From JBCDBH01 sp039184055 (GTDB lineage: Bacteria > Acidobacteriota > Thermoanaerobaculia > Multivoradales > J023): a DNA stretch of 5,464 nt. The position numbers and the translations under genes were made by a program. The stretch covers positions 1-5,464 of the forward strand of contig JBCDBH010000397.1 in assembly GCA_039184055.1 (NCBI GenBank), read 5' to 3'. Below, in pieces: positions 5,459 to 5,464 of the stretch. Position 1 is the first letter of the stretch. The number at the start of each line of letters is the position of its first letter. Under the pieces are notes generated by a model. That model ran no database searches, was not told where the DNA came from, and saw nothing but the letters and a program-made list of their open reading frames with translations.

Positions 5459-5464
5459 TGCAAA

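Noticed and set aside
1..5464. Search for CRISPR arrays, tRNA or rRNA genes, insertion sequences and transposase genes
   Set aside because: I saw no spaced repeat arrays, tRNA-like cloverleaf, terminal inverted repeats flanking a gene, or transposase or integrase motifs. Only the repeats in 3058-3264 and the hairpin at 65-90 stand out.

Overview
This window holds three complete genes, and all three products carry N-terminal signal peptides. They sit in a divergent arrangement around one AT-rich regulatory gap. The sequence is GC-rich with strong AGGAG/GAGG ribosome binding sites, a canonical sigma70-type promoter and Sec-type signal peptides. This fits a free-living bacterium, probably Gram-negative and from a high-GC lineage that secretes many proteins (for example Acidobacteriota, Myxococcota or a related group). 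That placement is an inference, and nothing here fixes the taxon.

Layout. Positions 1-122 hold no gene, only an 11-bp perfect GC-rich hairpin (65-90) placed as a terminator for the leftward operon. Positions 123-2468 (minus) encode a 781-residue exported protein with an N-terminal Asp-box (BNR, sialidase-like) beta-propeller and a bacterial von Willebrand factor type D (VWD) domain. Just upstream in the same operon, positions 2483-2986 (minus) encode a 167-residue exported staphylococcal-nuclease-like protein whose catalytic Arg/Glu/Arg positions all appear to be replaced. Positions 2987-3328 are the divergent intergenic region. It carries a minus-strand promoter (TTGACA-17-CATACT) with a palindrome in its spacer, a leader of about 137 nt with a hairpin and a nine-base homopolymer, and a perfect 12-bp direct repeat at 33-bp spacing ahead of the rightward gene. 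Positions 3329-5458 (plus) encode a 709-residue secreted glycoside hydrolase of the GH5 type (clan GH-A). It has an unusual Asn-rich insertion, a nine-cysteine segment and a C-terminal carbohydrate-binding-like beta-sandwich.

Taken together, the window looks like part of an extracellular glycan-use or cell-surface locus. The GH5 enzyme would cut a beta-mannan- or beta-glucan-like polysaccharide, while the BNR-VWD protein and its nuclease-fold partner would act outside the cytoplasm as binding or surface proteins. The functional link between the two transcription units is inferred only from their divergent arrangement and shared export.
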